A stretch of 64,000 nucleotides of DNA. Origin: Flavobacteriaceae bacterium UBA1682 (GTDB taxonomy: Bacteria; Bacteroidota; Bacteroidia; Flavobacteriales; Flavobacteriaceae). A model generated the notes under the pieces. That model searched no databases and had not been told where the DNA came from. It worked only from the letters and a program-made list of their open reading frames with translations. The DNA lies in the NCBI GenBank assembly GCA_002320285.1, contig DCKE01000004.1, positions 1 through 64,000 of the forward strand, given 5' to 3'. Positions 29,099 to 38,105 of this stretch are shown here, piece by piece. How positions within the stretch are numbered: the first letter of the stretch is position 1; each line of letters opens with the position of its first letter. The position numbers were made by a program, and so were the translations under genes.

Positions 29099-29199
29099 AC
29101 TCCCATCGTCACAACAAGGCCAATTTGTAGAACTGCCTATAATCATAATTTATGAAAAAAGCTTTAGTATTTATCGTGATTATATTGCTATTTAATCTT

Positions 29200-29207
29200 T
29201 ATTTTTG
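29200..29207 (+). promoter_or_regulatory. Candidate -7 box (TAnnTTTG) for the PEGA lipoprotein
   Basis: TATTTTTG lies 42 bases before the start codon at 29250. It also ends an 18-codon hydrophobic frame (29152-29208) that I do not call. A TTG sits only 12 bases upstream, closer than the usual 17-23. Confidence 0.35.
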
Positions 29208-29249
29208 ACGAAATTTTGATTTTATCACCCTAATTAAACTTTTCATTTT

Positions 29250-29714
29250 ATGAACAAAACTACGTTAACATGTATTTTAGCAATTACGCTGCTTAGCAGT
29301 AGTTGTGCTACTATAGTTTCAGGCTCAAAACAAAAAGTGACTTTCATCAGCAGTCCCACAGCCGCATCCATATTTATCAATGACATTGAAGTAGGACAAA
29401 CTCCTTTGAAAACCAAGTTGAAAAGAAAACAGGATCATCATATAGCCATTAAAATGGAAGGTTATCAAACTTTTGAAACCAAACTGACTAAAAAATTTAA
29501 CGCCTGGTATATCGGAAATGTGATGCTAGGAGGATTTATTGGTTTTATCATTGATCCCATTACTGGTGCTATGTATACTTTGAGCCCGAAATTGATAGAC
29601 GCTCAATTAGTTAATGGAACTCAAGTGAGCGCTAACGATCAAAATATTTCCATCAGTATTGCCTTAGAAGTCGATCCAACTTGGCAAAAAGTCGGACAAC
29701 TCGTAAAATTATAA
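29250..29714 (+). CDS. PEGA-domain lipoprotein
   Basis: A 154-residue envelope lipoprotein. The signal peptide ends at Cys19 (LLSSSC). Residues 30-75 form a PEGA beta-sandwich (FISSPTAASIFINDIEVGQTPLKTKL ... YQTFE), a module often found in surface proteins. A hydrophobic Gly-rich stretch follows at 90-112 (GNVMLGGFIGFIIDPITGAMY), which in related proteins is a glycine-zipper-like membrane segment. No function is assigned beyond an envelope location. It stands alone. Confidence 0.75.
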   Translation: MNKTTLTCILAITLLSSSCATIVSGSKQKVTFISSPTAASIFINDIEVGQTPLKTKLKRKQDHHIAIKMEGYQTFETKLTKKFNAWYIGNVMLGGFIGFIIDPITGAMYTLSPKLIDAQLVNGTQVSANDQNISISIALEVDPTWQKVGQLVKL

Positions 29715-29919
29715 AAGTATTTAACGGTTTTGATTATCTCCTTTATAAAAACTTATGCAGTTATTTTACAAAGTAATAACCAAAGCCGTTATACTAAAAT
29801 CATATCTATTTAAATCAGTTAATTATATATTTTTTTCTATTTTTACGCTCACCACGACCACATGGTATAAATCTGTGGGCAGCACATTAAAATAATCATA
29901 TTCTTTTTAATTTATTTGT

Positions 29920-30549
29920 ATGGACAAAGCTTGGTTAGATCGATGGAATGACAGATATCGTTCTGAAGAATTTGCATACGGAACACAACCCAATGTTTTT
30001 CTAAAAGAGCAATTAGCTAAAATCGCTTGCGGTAAAATATTATTTGCTGCAGAGGGTGAAGGTCGTAATGCTGTCTTCGCCGCATCACTAGGCTGGTCGG
30101 TATCTGCATTTGATATCAGTAAAGAAGGTCAGAGAAAGGCCTTATTGCTCGCTCAACAAGCTAAGATTGAAATTTCTTATGAAATTGGAGCCTTGGAGCA
30201 ATTGAATTATCAATCCGAACAATTTGATGTTATTGCACTAATCTATGCTCATTTCCCCGCGTCAATCAAATCGACTTACCACAAAAAACTTATTCCTTTA
30301 TTAAAACCAGGTGGATTAATAATTTTTGAAGCCTTTAGTAAAGACCACCTTCAATACAACTCCGCAAACCCTAAAGTTGGCGGCCCTAAGGACATTGACG
30401 ATCTATTTTCTATAGAGGAGTTAACATCGGATTTCAGTAATTTTGAAATCTTACAATTAGAGCAAACGGAAATTGAATTAAACGAAGGACATTTTCATAA
30501 CGGAACCGGTTCAGTCATAAGGTTTATAGGACGTAAAAAAGCTGCGTAA
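29920..30549 (+). CDS. Class I SAM-dependent methyltransferase (TehB/thiopurine methyltransferase-like)
   Basis: A 209-residue cytosolic methyltransferase. The N-terminal WNDRYRSEEFAYGTQPNVFL is the substrate-side signature of the small TehB/TPMT-like branch. SAM motif I is FAAEGEGRNAVFAA (about 42-55), motif II is VSAFDIS, and motif IV/VI is LLKPGGLIIFEAFS. Members methylate tellurite, thiopurines or other small nucleophiles; the substrate here is unknown. It is convergent with the persulfide dioxygenase gene. Confidence 0.85.
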   Translation: MDKAWLDRWNDRYRSEEFAYGTQPNVFLKEQLAKIACGKILFAAEGEGRNAVFAASLGWSVSAFDISKEGQRKALLLAQQAKIEISYEIGALEQLNYQSEQFDVIALIYAHFPASIKSTYHKKLIPLLKPGGLIIFEAFSKDHLQYNSANPKVGGPKDIDDLFSIEELTSDFSNFEILQLEQTEIELNEGHFHNGTGSVIRFIGRKKAA

Positions 30550-30632
30550 AACAAACGAGCAGTTTACATCCAATCGACGAGCGACAAACTAGAATTAAAT
30601 CTTTCTATAAACGAAATCAAATGTTTTTTTAA

Positions 30633-32051
30633 TTATAATAATGTGGTTGGACAAACATAGGTCGTTTTCTCCAACTGAGTACGTTTTTTAATTTCGTTAT
30701 ATCCACCAATCACATCAGCAACTCTGATAAAACCATTCTTCTTTAAAATAGAAGCTGCAATCATGCTTCGGTATCCTCCAGCACAGTAAATTATATATGC
30801 GGTCTCGTCCGACAATTCTCCTAAATGTTGCTCCAAAACATTTAAAGGAATACTGGTGGAAGCCAATAAATGCTCTGAATCGTATTCACTTTTTTTCCGC
30901 ACATCTATTACAACCGTATCGCTATACAATACGGTTTCATCGAAAACCGATGCTCGGATACGCTCAATTTTATTACTTTTTAATCCCGCTTCCTTCCAGG
31001 CTTGAAATCCATTTTTTAAATATCCGATCGTGTGATCAAAACCAACTCTAGACAGTCGAATCATCGATTCTTCTTCCTTACCCGGTTCGGTGACTAACAC
31101 GATTTTCTGATTAATATCACCAATGGTCTCCCCCACCCAAACAGCAAACCCGCCATTCAAACCAATATTGATACTGTTTGGAATATGTGCTTTTGCAAAA
31201 TCAGCAGCATCACGAGTATCCAAAATCAAAATTTCTGGTTGCTCGGTTAATTTTATAAATTCAAAAACGGTCAAGGGTTTTTTAGCTTTACTTAAAACGG
31301 TATCTAATGAGTCATACCCCTTAATATTCATCAATACATTCTTTGGAAAATACTGAGGTGGTGGAGTCAATCCTGTCAAAAGCTCTTGCACAAATTCACT
31401 TTCGGTCATATCCGACCGCAAAGCGTAATTGGTCTGTTTTTGATTCCCCAAAGTATCGGTAGTTTCCTTACTCATATTCTTTCCACAAGCACTACCAGCA
31501 CCATGATTAGGATAGACCATAATATGATCCGGTAACGGCATAATTTTATCGCGTAATGAATGAAATAATTTACGAGCTAGCAAGTCCTCTGTCAAACTGG
31601 AATTTACATACTGTACTAAATCTGGCCTTCCAACATCTCCTATAAATAAAGTATCTCCTGTAATAATCGCATGTTCCTGCCCTGCTTCATCCCAAATAAG
31701 ATAGGTACTGCTCTCCATCGTATGACCTGGGGTATGCAAAACTTGAATCTTTACTTTTCCCAAACTAAAAATCTGATTGTCCTCAGCGATTACAGCTTGA
31801 TAATTTGGTTTAGCTGTAGGTCCAAAGACGATCTGCGCACCAGTTTTTTGCATTAAATCCAAATGTCCGCTGACAAAATCGGCATGGAAATGAGTTTCAA
31901 ACACATATTTAACTCGGGCATGATCACTTTGAGCGCGATCCAAATACGGCTGTATGTCTCGTAAAGGATCAAAAATAGCTACTTCTCCATCACTTTCTAA
32001 ATAATAAGCTGCATGAGCGATACAGCCGGTATAAATTTGTTCAATCTTCAT
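30633..32051 (-). CDS. CstB-like persulfide dioxygenase-rhodanese fusion (MBL fold + two rhodanese domains)
   Basis: A 472-residue enzyme from ATG 32051; the frame upstream has only a TTG start and a non-conserved extension. Residues 1-240 are an ETHE1-type metallo-beta-lactamase domain with HFHADFVSGH (His54, His56, Asp58, His63) binding iron. Residues about 285-370 are a rhodanese-homology domain whose catalytic loop (LVTEPGKEE) lacks cysteine. Residues about 385-460 are a second rhodanese with active Cys423 (YCAGGYRS). This order matches staphylococcal CstB, which oxidises low-molecular-weight persulfides and makes thiosulfate. Sulfide/persulfide detoxification is the likely role. A divergent AraC gene lies 231 bases away. 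Confidence 0.85.
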   Translation of the reverse strand: MKIEQIYTGCIAHAAYYLESDGEVAIFDPLRDIQPYLDRAQSDHARVKYVFETHFHADFVSGHLDLMQKTGAQIVFGPTAKPNYQAVIAEDNQIFSLGKVKIQVLHTPGHTMESSTYLIWDEAGQEHAIITGDTLFIGDVGRPDLVQYVNSSLTEDLLARKLFHSLRDKIMPLPDHIMVYPNHGAGSACGKNMSKETTDTLGNQKQTNYALRSDMTESEFVQELLTGLTPPPQYFPKNVLMNIKGYDSLDTVLSKAKKPLTVFEFIKLTEQPEILILDTRDAADFAKAHIPNSINIGLNGGFAVWVGETIGDINQKIVLVTEPGKEEESMIRLSRVGFDHTIGYLKNGFQAWKEAGLKSNKIERIRASVFDETVLYSDTVVIDVRKKSEYDSEHLLASTSIPLNVLEQHLGELSDETAYIIYCAGGYRSMIAASILKKNGFIRVADVIGGYNEIKKRTQLEKTTYVCPTTLL

Positions 32052-32282
32052 TCCTATAATTATTTGGTAAACATTCTTTTTCTTCTGCTTTCCAAAAACA
32101 GATTTTGGATAGTATAAAAATATCACATGATCAAACAAGTAAAAATGATATTCATCATAAAACGATTAAAATGGCAAGTCACTCCGAAAGGAACATATTT
32201 TTTCAAACAATGACAAACAGATTCAGAATTTCCAATGCCATCAAAAGGCTTTTTTAATACCTTTACCACTTAATGTCCTCCC

Positions 32283-33209
32283 ATGAGTCATGAACTAGAA
32301 ACTTTAGTAGATTTTTATCGAGATCGTTCGTTTATTCCGTTTCCTATTAGCACGCAAAACATAGAAAATGGACAGTCTCATTTCAATATAAATACGCGAA
32401 AACACTGTTCTTTTGCTGCACCTTATAATCGTAGAGACTTTTATAAAATCACCCTAATTAAAGGAGTTGGTGAAGTTTTTTATGCCGGCAATACCCTGTT
32501 AATTGATCGACCTGCCCTACTGCTTCCATGTCCAGATGTCCCCTATACCTGGACGTCGATTTCTGACGAACAGGACGGCTATTATTGTTTGTTCAACGCC
32601 GCATTTTTTAACGATCATCACTCATTTGACGTATTTAAAAAATCACCTCTTTTTAAACCCTTAACCCATCCCGTGGTTTTCTTGGATCCCGCTACTTTAT
32701 ATTTGATTGAATCTTATTTTGAACAAATGCTCCAAATGGCCCATTCCGAATACCTTTATAAATACGATGTCATTCGCAATTTGCTTTGTTTGATTATGCA
32801 TCAGTTGATCTGTGGTAGTCCCATTCAAGTGGATTTACAAAACCAAAGTGCACCGTCGAGATTATTACACTTATTTGAAGATTTATTAGATCAGCAATTT
32901 CCCTTAGACTCTCCAGCATACCCGTTACGAATGAAAACACCTGCCGATTTTGCGGCAGCATTAAATGTACATGTTAATCATTTGAATTTTACAATTAAAA
33001 CCGCTACGGGCAAAACCACTTTTACCATCTTAAAAAACCGCATTATTGAAGAGGCCAAAACCCTTTTAATCAACACTCCTTGGGATGTATCTCAAGTTGG
33101 ATACACACTAGGCTATGAACATCCTTCTCACTTTAACAGCTTCTTTAAAAAGAGTGTGGGAATCACCCCTTTGCAATTCAAGCAAAAACAACTTTTAGCT
33201 AAAAAGTAA
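32283..33209 (+). CDS. AraC-family transcriptional regulator
   Basis: A 308-residue regulator. The N-terminal two thirds form a ligand-sensing domain with YNRRDFYKITLIKGVGEVFY, common in AraC proteins of Bacteroidetes. The C-terminal helix-turn-helix region (about 205-302) has FAAALNVHVNHLNFTIKTATG and VSQVGYTLGYEHPSHFNSFF, ending VGITPLQFK. It is divergent from the persulfide dioxygenase gene and 92 bases upstream of the Bcr/CflA exporter start, so it may control either. The exporter gene is the likelier partner because it is downstream in the same direction. Confidence 0.88.
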   Translation: MSHELETLVDFYRDRSFIPFPISTQNIENGQSHFNINTRKHCSFAAPYNRRDFYKITLIKGVGEVFYAGNTLLIDRPALLLPCPDVPYTWTSISDEQDGYYCLFNAAFFNDHHSFDVFKKSPLFKPLTHPVVFLDPATLYLIESYFEQMLQMAHSEYLYKYDVIRNLLCLIMHQLICGSPIQVDLQNQSAPSRLLHLFEDLLDQQFPLDSPAYPLRMKTPADFAAALNVHVNHLNFTIKTATGKTTFTILKNRIIEEAKTLLINTPWDVSQVGYTLGYEHPSHFNSFFKKSVGITPLQFKQKQLLAKK

Positions 33210-33301
33210 AATATTTGATTTATTACAAAATCAATTTGATTTCCTAAATCCAAACCAATCGACAAAACCTAATTTTGTCCGATCACAATAACTGTTTTAC
33301 T

Positions 33302-34504
33302 ATGCTTATAGAAGCTTCTCCCCAAAGAAAAAAAACGGCTACATTACTAGCCTTTATGCTGATACCGCTCTCGGGCTTGGTCACCGATATCTATCTTCCC
33401 TCTTTCCCCGCTATGGCAAGAGATCTTGGTTTGTTGGAAAAGAACATCCAATTAACCCTTTCCTGTTTTTTATTGAGTTATGGCATTGGACAATTGTTTA
33501 TCGGGAGTCTTTTAGATAGTATCGGACGGTACAAACCGAGTTTGATTGCCTTAATAATCTTAATTATTTCAAGTGTTTTCATCGGAATTTCCAACGATTT
33601 ATTTGTCATTTGCTTTTTGCGTGTTATTCAAGGCTTTTCCATTGCTGCCATAGTCGTTTCAAAAAGAGCTTTTTTTGTCGATTTGTACAGTGGTGATCAA
33701 CTAAAATACTATTTGAGTTACTTTACTATTGCTTGGTCTTGTGGCCCCATAGTTGCTCCATTTTTGGGAGGTTATCTCGAGAAAGCCTTCGGATGGCAGT
33801 CCAATTTTTATTTCTTAGCCCTTTACGCTTTATTGATGTTAGTTCTGGAATTGATTTACAGCGGAGAAACCCTAGCTGCTAAAAAACCATTTAAAGGTTT
33901 AGAAGTATTGCAAGTCTATAAGATGATGCTGAGTTCCGGAAATTTTGTCTTGGGTATCTTGATATTGGGATTGAGTTATTCCGTAGTCATGGTTTTTAGT
34001 ATGGCAGGACCATTTATCATCGAACACACCTTTAATTTCAATGCGGTGACCATCGGTTACTGTGCCCTAACCTTAGGTGTATCTTGGATGATTGGTGGAT
34101 TATTGGGAAAACGATCCATACATTGGAATTTTAAAGCTAAAGTAATCGGTTTTGCTCTTTTTCAACTGCTTCTGATCGCTGTAATGCTCGGTATTGGCCA
34201 ATACTATCAAAATTTACCCATATTGATGTTTTTTGCCTTTGTCATTCATATTTGTTCTGGATTTATCTTTAATGTATACTTTACCCGAAGTATGATCGCT
34301 TTTCCAAATAATGCGGGTATAGCTGGTGGTCTTTTGGGTGGATTGATCTATGTTTTAACTTCAATTTTAAGTTATGTCGTTTCTTCTACCGGATCATTAA
34401 AAACACAAAACGATATCGCTTGGCGTTATTTGTGTATGTCTGGGTTACTATTTGTTGTAATCCTATTGTGGATGCGAATTCGAAATAAAACAGCATCAAA
34501 TTAA
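33302..34504 (+). CDS. MFS drug exporter, Bcr/CflA family
   Basis: A 400-residue inner-membrane transporter from ATG 33302; an upstream in-frame TTG at 33275 lies inside a promoter-like TAATTTTG box and is rejected as the start. Twelve hydrophobic helices are visible. Helix 1 followed by LVTDIYLPSFPAMARDL is the Bcr/CflA signature, and the loop 2-3 motif IGSLLDSIGRYKPSL corresponds to the MFS motif GxxxDrxGRR. The family exports bicyclomycin, chloramphenicol, sulfonamides or cysteine. The AraC gene directly upstream suggests inducible export. Confidence 0.88.
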   Translation: MLIEASPQRKKTATLLAFMLIPLSGLVTDIYLPSFPAMARDLGLLEKNIQLTLSCFLLSYGIGQLFIGSLLDSIGRYKPSLIALIILIISSVFIGISNDLFVICFLRVIQGFSIAAIVVSKRAFFVDLYSGDQLKYYLSYFTIAWSCGPIVAPFLGGYLEKAFGWQSNFYFLALYALLMLVLELIYSGETLAAKKPFKGLEVLQVYKMMLSSGNFVLGILILGLSYSVVMVFSMAGPFIIEHTFNFNAVTIGYCALTLGVSWMIGGLLGKRSIHWNFKAKVIGFALFQLLLIAVMLGIGQYYQNLPILMFFAFVIHICSGFIFNVYFTRSMIAFPNNAGIAGGLLGGLIYVLTSILSYVVSSTGSLKTQNDIAWRYLCMSGLLFVVILLWMRIRNKTASN

Positions 34505-34531
34505 AACCTTAAAAACCTTTTTGTACCAACT

Positions 34532-34575
34532 TATAAAAGCACAGCTCCTTATTTTTAGGGAGCTGCGCTTTTATA
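34532..34575 (+). terminator. Probable terminator hairpin
   Basis: Long stem with one A-C mismatch (TATAAAAGC-A-CAGCTCC at 34532-34548 with GGAGCTG-C-GCTTTTATA) and a T-rich loop, 28 bases after the exporter stop. The tail is not a clean T run, so efficiency is uncertain. Confidence 0.6.
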
Positions 34576-34756
34576 CATGGCTTTCAATCCTAAACGAGCC
34601 CATAAACCAATTGGAGCCCTAAGCTTACGTTGATGGTCTTAGATCTGCGTACTACACCCCTCAAAATATTGTAATAGAAATTTAATAGACAAGAGTTGCT
34701 GCATATACGCATTAAAGTAGATTATTATTGATTAACTTTGCTTTTTAAACAGGTTT

Positions 34757-35011
34757 ATGGAAGAAGAATTAAAAAATCCTTTACACGGAAAAACGCTGGT
34801 TTTTATACTGGAATATCTGGTAAATTACTATGAAGGGTTCGAGGGATTGAGCAAGGAGGTCAATATCAATTGTTTTAAAAAAGATGCCAGTATCAATTCT
34901 TCTTTAAAATTTTTGCGCAAAATGCCTTGGGCACGCACAGAAGTTGAAAATTTATTTATCAAAATATATACTTACGAACTCAAAAAGGCTCAAAAAAACC
35001 TTTTAAAATAA
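34757..35011 (+). CDS. VF530-family (DUF2132) small protein
   Basis: An 84-residue soluble protein. NPLHGKTLVFILEYLVNYY at the start and the block INCFKKDASINSSLKFLRKMPWAR in the centre are the diagnostic motifs of the VF530/DUF2132 family, whose structures show a compact helical fold proposed to bind DNA. Length is typical. It is monocistronic, with a terminator following. No partner genes indicate a pathway. Confidence 0.88.
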   Translation: MEEELKNPLHGKTLVFILEYLVNYYEGFEGLSKEVNINCFKKDASINSSLKFLRKMPWARTEVENLFIKIYTYELKKAQKNLLK

Positions 35012-35019
35012 TACGATAA

Positions 35020-35050
35020 AAAAAACCGACTTAAAAGTCGGTTTTTTTTA
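35020..35050. terminator. Bidirectional rho-independent terminator
   Basis: Stem AAAAAACCGACTT/AAGTCGGTTTTTT (35020-35032 with 35035-35047; effective loop of about six bases) with T runs on both strands, between the convergent VF530 and dioxygenase genes. Confidence 0.88.
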
Positions 35051-35060
35051 TGTACACTAT

Positions 35061-35687
35061 TTATCTCGTTTTTAACCAACCGGTTATACTGTAGCGTTGT
35101 TGTTTGACTTTTTTGACTTCGTGTTCGATGGTTTTACTGTCAAACAGTGCCATACGCCCAGCCAAAGGTTGAATTTTTAATTCGGATTGCTGGCCGTTTT
35201 CACCCTCTAAAAACAAAGCGAGTTCACCACCATAATCTGCTTGCCAATTCTCATCGTTTAGGTAAAAAACCAAGGATAAGGTTCTCCTGTTATCATTTTG
35301 AAAAACGTCTAAATGCCGTTGATAAAAAGTACCTTCTGGATAAATGGCGTAGTGAAATTCACTTTCGCAAATTCCCAGATAACAGGTGCGGTTTAAATAA
35401 GCAATTAAGTCGTTCATCTTTGCAAAAAACATTTGCTCCACTTCATCGGCTTTTTCTTCCTCCATCCACAATATAAAATCACCTCGAACTTCCTTGATCA
35501 CTTGTTCGTTGAAAAGCTTGCCAATAGCGGCTTTTTTAAAATTTTCTTGTTCTTGTTTTAAAAGGAGGTGGTTGCGAAGTATTCGTACTTCTTCATCCGA
35601 AAAAAAGTGATCGGATATCGCGTATTTACAATTGACTAAATCATCAATTATTAACTCGTAAACTGGATTTAACTCAAATCCTACCAT
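35061..35687 (-). CDS. 2-oxoglutarate/Fe(II)-dependent oxygenase (prolyl 4-hydroxylase-like)
   Basis: A 208-residue soluble enzyme from ATG 35687; the longer frame begins at a TTG with a non-conserved leader. The iron ligands His125 and Asp127 (QRHLD) and His189 (IEHEV), and the 2-oxoglutarate-binding Arg198 (QRYSITGW), are all present with the double-stranded beta-helix spacing of the P4Hc subfamily. Such bacterial enzymes hydroxylate proline or other protein or amino-acid side chains. The substrate is unknown, and no peptide or elongation-factor gene lies next to it to suggest one. Confidence 0.88.
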   Translation of the reverse strand: MVGFELNPVYELIIDDLVNCKYAISDHFFSDEEVRILRNHLLLKQEQENFKKAAIGKLFNEQVIKEVRGDFILWMEEEKADEVEQMFFAKMNDLIAYLNRTCYLGICESEFHYAIYPEGTFYQRHLDVFQNDNRRTLSLVFYLNDENWQADYGGELALFLEGENGQQSELKIQPLAGRMALFDSKTIEHEVKKVKQQRYSITGWLKTR

Positions 35688-35993
35688 ATATATGTATAAA
35701 AAACCTACACAAATATACTTTTTAGTAAAAAAAAACAATACCCCAAAAGGCTTTTTTTTTAATCGGAAATGTTAAATTTTTCGCTTTTGGCTACTAGTGT
35801 TAAATCGCTGTTCGATTGTTGCTTTTTAAGGTTTATTTCTTACATATTCATTAAAAAAAGCATAAAAAAAATAAGCAGAGTGCCGAAGCACCCACCAACA
35901 ACTTTTTGTTGATGTTTACAAAGGGCCAATTTTGAATAAATTTGATCGTAAAAAGGGCCTCATTCATTGAAAACATCAATTTATACTGTCGTA
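35688..35993. other. Intergenic region between dioxygenase and MFS genes
   Basis: About 300 bases. It holds the minus-strand terminator at 35863-35893 and, to its right, a CAACAA/TTGTTG mini-hairpin (35896-35911) and two copies of AAAGGGCC (about 35920 and 35954). No open reading frame is credible. Confidence 0.45.
35863..35893 (-). terminator. Terminator with UUCG-type tetraloop for the MFS gene
   Basis: Read on the minus strand, a six-base-pair stem (35878-35883 with 35888-35893, one G-U pair) closes a TTCG tetraloop and is followed within seven bases by a run of eight T. It lies about 100 bases downstream of the MFS stop at 35994. Confidence 0.65.
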
Positions 35994-37181
35994 CTAGGCA
36001 CTTTTTTTATCAGTCGAACGATACGAGATATAAACCAAAAATAACGCGATACAACTCCACAACAACATCTGCCAAGTAGCCATATCCCAATTTCCTATTT
36101 TCCAACTCCACAATCCGAAAAAAGTACCCACTGCCGCTCCTATAAAATAAGTCGTCATATAAATGGTATTAAGTCGACTATGCGCCTGTTCATCAAGTGC
36201 ATAAATACGTGTGAAATTAATGATTTGGGTGGCCTGAACACCGATATCCAAAAAGAAAATACTAACGATCAATACTAAAATGGAATAGGGAAATATTTTA
36301 ATCAACATAATACTGCCTACCAATAGGGATACCGTTATAAACAGGCCTTTAAAAACCTTGCCGTTATCGGCAATTCTACCAAAAACAGGAGCTACTAATG
36401 CTCCCCCAATAGCAATCAATCCAAATAAACCTATGGTAGCTGTCGAATAACTTAAAGGTTCACTGCTGAGATGAAAAGTCAAAGTAGTCCAAAAAGAACA
36501 AAACACCCCAAAGGTAAAAGATCCCAATAAGGCAGCTTGGCGCAAAGTTTTATACTGTTTGACCAATCTTAAGGTGGATTGTAACAACCTCAAATAACTG
36601 CCCTTAAACTTACTCGGTATTTCTGGTAAGTATTTATATAATAATACCATTACGAACAGGACCATCACTGCAGAAATAACAAACACATAGCGCCATCCCA
36701 AATAGGTAGTAACCACACCGCTGAGTACCCGAGCTCCCAAAATGCCAATCAGTATACCACTAAATACCTTCCCGACATTTTTACCGCGATTCTCTTTTCC
36801 CAAAGTCGCCGCCATCGGAAGTATGATCTGTGCTGGTGTTGAAAACAAACCGACAAAAAAACTTAAAAACAGTATCTGAGTCGCATTCTGCGAACAGGCT
36901 GCCAAGCCTAAAGTTACTACCAAGGCTGCTGTCAATGCTAATATTAATTTTTTACGGTTGACCTTATCACCTAGTGGCAACAAAAAAAACATACCCAAAC
37001 CATACCCCAGTTGCGCCAACATCGAAATTTTTCCAATCACACTTTCTGAGCTGTTTAAAGATTTTCCTATTTCACCTAAAATAGGTTGATTATAATAGAC
37101 ATTAGCAACAATTACTCCTGCCGCAACAGCCATGATGGGTATAATGGCTTTGTGATAGTGCTGAATATTTTGAGTTTCCAT
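35994..37181 (-). CDS. MFS transporter (efflux type)
   Basis: A 395-residue inner-membrane protein with twelve hydrophobic helices. Helix 1 contains AAGVIVANVYYNQPILGEI, and the loop 2-3 motif LPLGDKVNRKKLIL corresponds to MFS motif A (GxLaDrxGrk). The YYNQPIL signature is shared by a branch annotated as arabinose/drug-efflux-like permeases in many bacteria. The substrate is unknown. It is divergent from an AraC gene starting 81 bases away, a common arrangement in which the regulator controls the exporter. Confidence 0.85.
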   Translation of the reverse strand: METQNIQHYHKAIIPIMAVAAGVIVANVYYNQPILGEIGKSLNSSESVIGKISMLAQLGYGLGMFFLLPLGDKVNRKKLILALTAALVVTLGLAACSQNATQILFLSFFVGLFSTPAQIILPMAATLGKENRGKNVGKVFSGILIGILGARVLSGVVTTYLGWRYVFVISAVMVLFVMVLLYKYLPEIPSKFKGSYLRLLQSTLRLVKQYKTLRQAALLGSFTFGVFCSFWTTLTFHLSSEPLSYSTATIGLFGLIAIGGALVAPVFGRIADNGKVFKGLFITVSLLVGSIMLIKIFPYSILVLIVSIFFLDIGVQATQIINFTRIYALDEQAHSRLNTIYMTTYFIGAAVGTFFGLWSWKIGNWDMATWQMLLWSCIALFLVYISYRSTDKKSA

Positions 37182-37194
37182 GAAAAATAATTTG

Positions 37195-37244
37195 ATGCAA
37201 AACTACTTCCATGCAAATGGATAAAATGGTATTTTTACACCATT
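37195..37244. promoter_or_regulatory. Candidate operator between the MFS and AraC genes
   Basis: The 81-base divergent spacer carries two direct copies of ATGCAAA (37195-37201 and 37211-37217, 16 bases apart) and an inverted repeat AATGGT-N8-ACCATT (37225-37244). AraC regulators often bind direct repeats, so these are plausible binding sites. There is no experimental or comparative support within the window. Confidence 0.35.
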
Positions 37245-37262
37245 AAATTGTAAAAAACACTC

Positions 37263-38105
37263 ATGAAACGTTTTATTCAATTCACCCCCATATTCATCCG
37301 TCATTTTAGTACAGTGGAATGGCCGTTTCCCCTGCACAACCACAACCATCTTGAATTGATGTTTATACATCGAGGACACGGCATACATCATTTTAATAAT
37401 CAGGATACCGTTTACGAAAACAAGTGTTTGTTTTTTTTAGCACCGAATGATGCCCATCTCTTTGATATAAAAAGTGAAACCGAATTTAGTGTACTTAAAT
37501 TCTCCTACGAATATTTATACGCATCGGATAAGAATGCAAGCAAGTGGAATAAGATTATTGATGAATTAGCAATGGCTAAAGAAAAGCACAATCCGATTTT
37601 GCTCAGTGAAAACACCCTTTCAAAATTGGAAATTTTATTTAAATTGATTGTTGAGGAATGGGAAGAGAATGAAGCAAAACCAACGGAAACTATGCTCCCA
37701 TTGTTGCATTCGATTTTGATATTACTACATAAAAACTGCCGTGTAATCCCCAATTCTCCGCCGCAATATAATGATCCTCTTTTTATACAGGTGGTTCGCC
37801 ATATTCACGATTATATACAACATCCAGAAAAAATTAGCTTAGGCTATCTGGCATTGCATTTTAAAATCTCCGTTTCTCAATTAAGTCGGATATTTAAGAC
37901 TGAAATGGGAATTTCAATCAAACATTACATCAACACTTATCGATTTCGAATTTTAGAAAATCGCTTGCAATACAGTAGCGATTTAATAAAAGAAATCAGC
38001 GCAGAATTTGGATTTAGTGACGTCAGTCATTTTAATAAGTTTATTAAAATACAATCTCGGGGTTTAACCCCAAAGGAATTGCGCAATAAAAAAAACGTTT
38101 CATAA
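37263..38105 (+). CDS. AraC-family transcriptional regulator with cupin domain
   Basis: A 280-residue regulator. Residues 15-95 form a cupin-type sensor (PFPLHNHNHLELMFIHRGHGIHHF, rich in histidine, suggesting metal-assisted ligand binding). The C-terminal domain (about 180-278) has ISLGYLALHFKISVSQLSRIF and IKEISAEFGFSDVSHFNKFI, the two helix-turn-helix units. The divergent MFS gene, with repeats in the short spacer between them, is its probable target. Confidence 0.88.
   Translation: MKRFIQFTPIFIRHFSTVEWPFPLHNHNHLELMFIHRGHGIHHFNNQDTVYENKCLFFLAPNDAHLFDIKSETEFSVLKFSYEYLYASDKNASKWNKIIDELAMAKEKHNPILLSENTLSKLEILFKLIVEEWEENEAKPTETMLPLLHSILILLHKNCRVIPNSPPQYNDPLFIQVVRHIHDYIQHPEKISLGYLALHFKISVSQLSRIFKTEMGISIKHYINTYRFRILENRLQYSSDLIKEISAEFGFSDVSHFNKFIKIQSRGLTPKELRNKKNVS

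Noticed and set aside
29152..29208. 18-codon hydrophobic frame before the PEGA lipoprotein
   Set aside because: Very short, and its end coincides with a promoter-like TATTTTTG; looks like chance in AT-rich DNA.
33275..33301. TTG start for the Bcr/CflA exporter
   Set aside because: The TTG lies inside TAATTTTG, which fits a -7 promoter box, and the ATG at 33302 gives a normal N-terminus.
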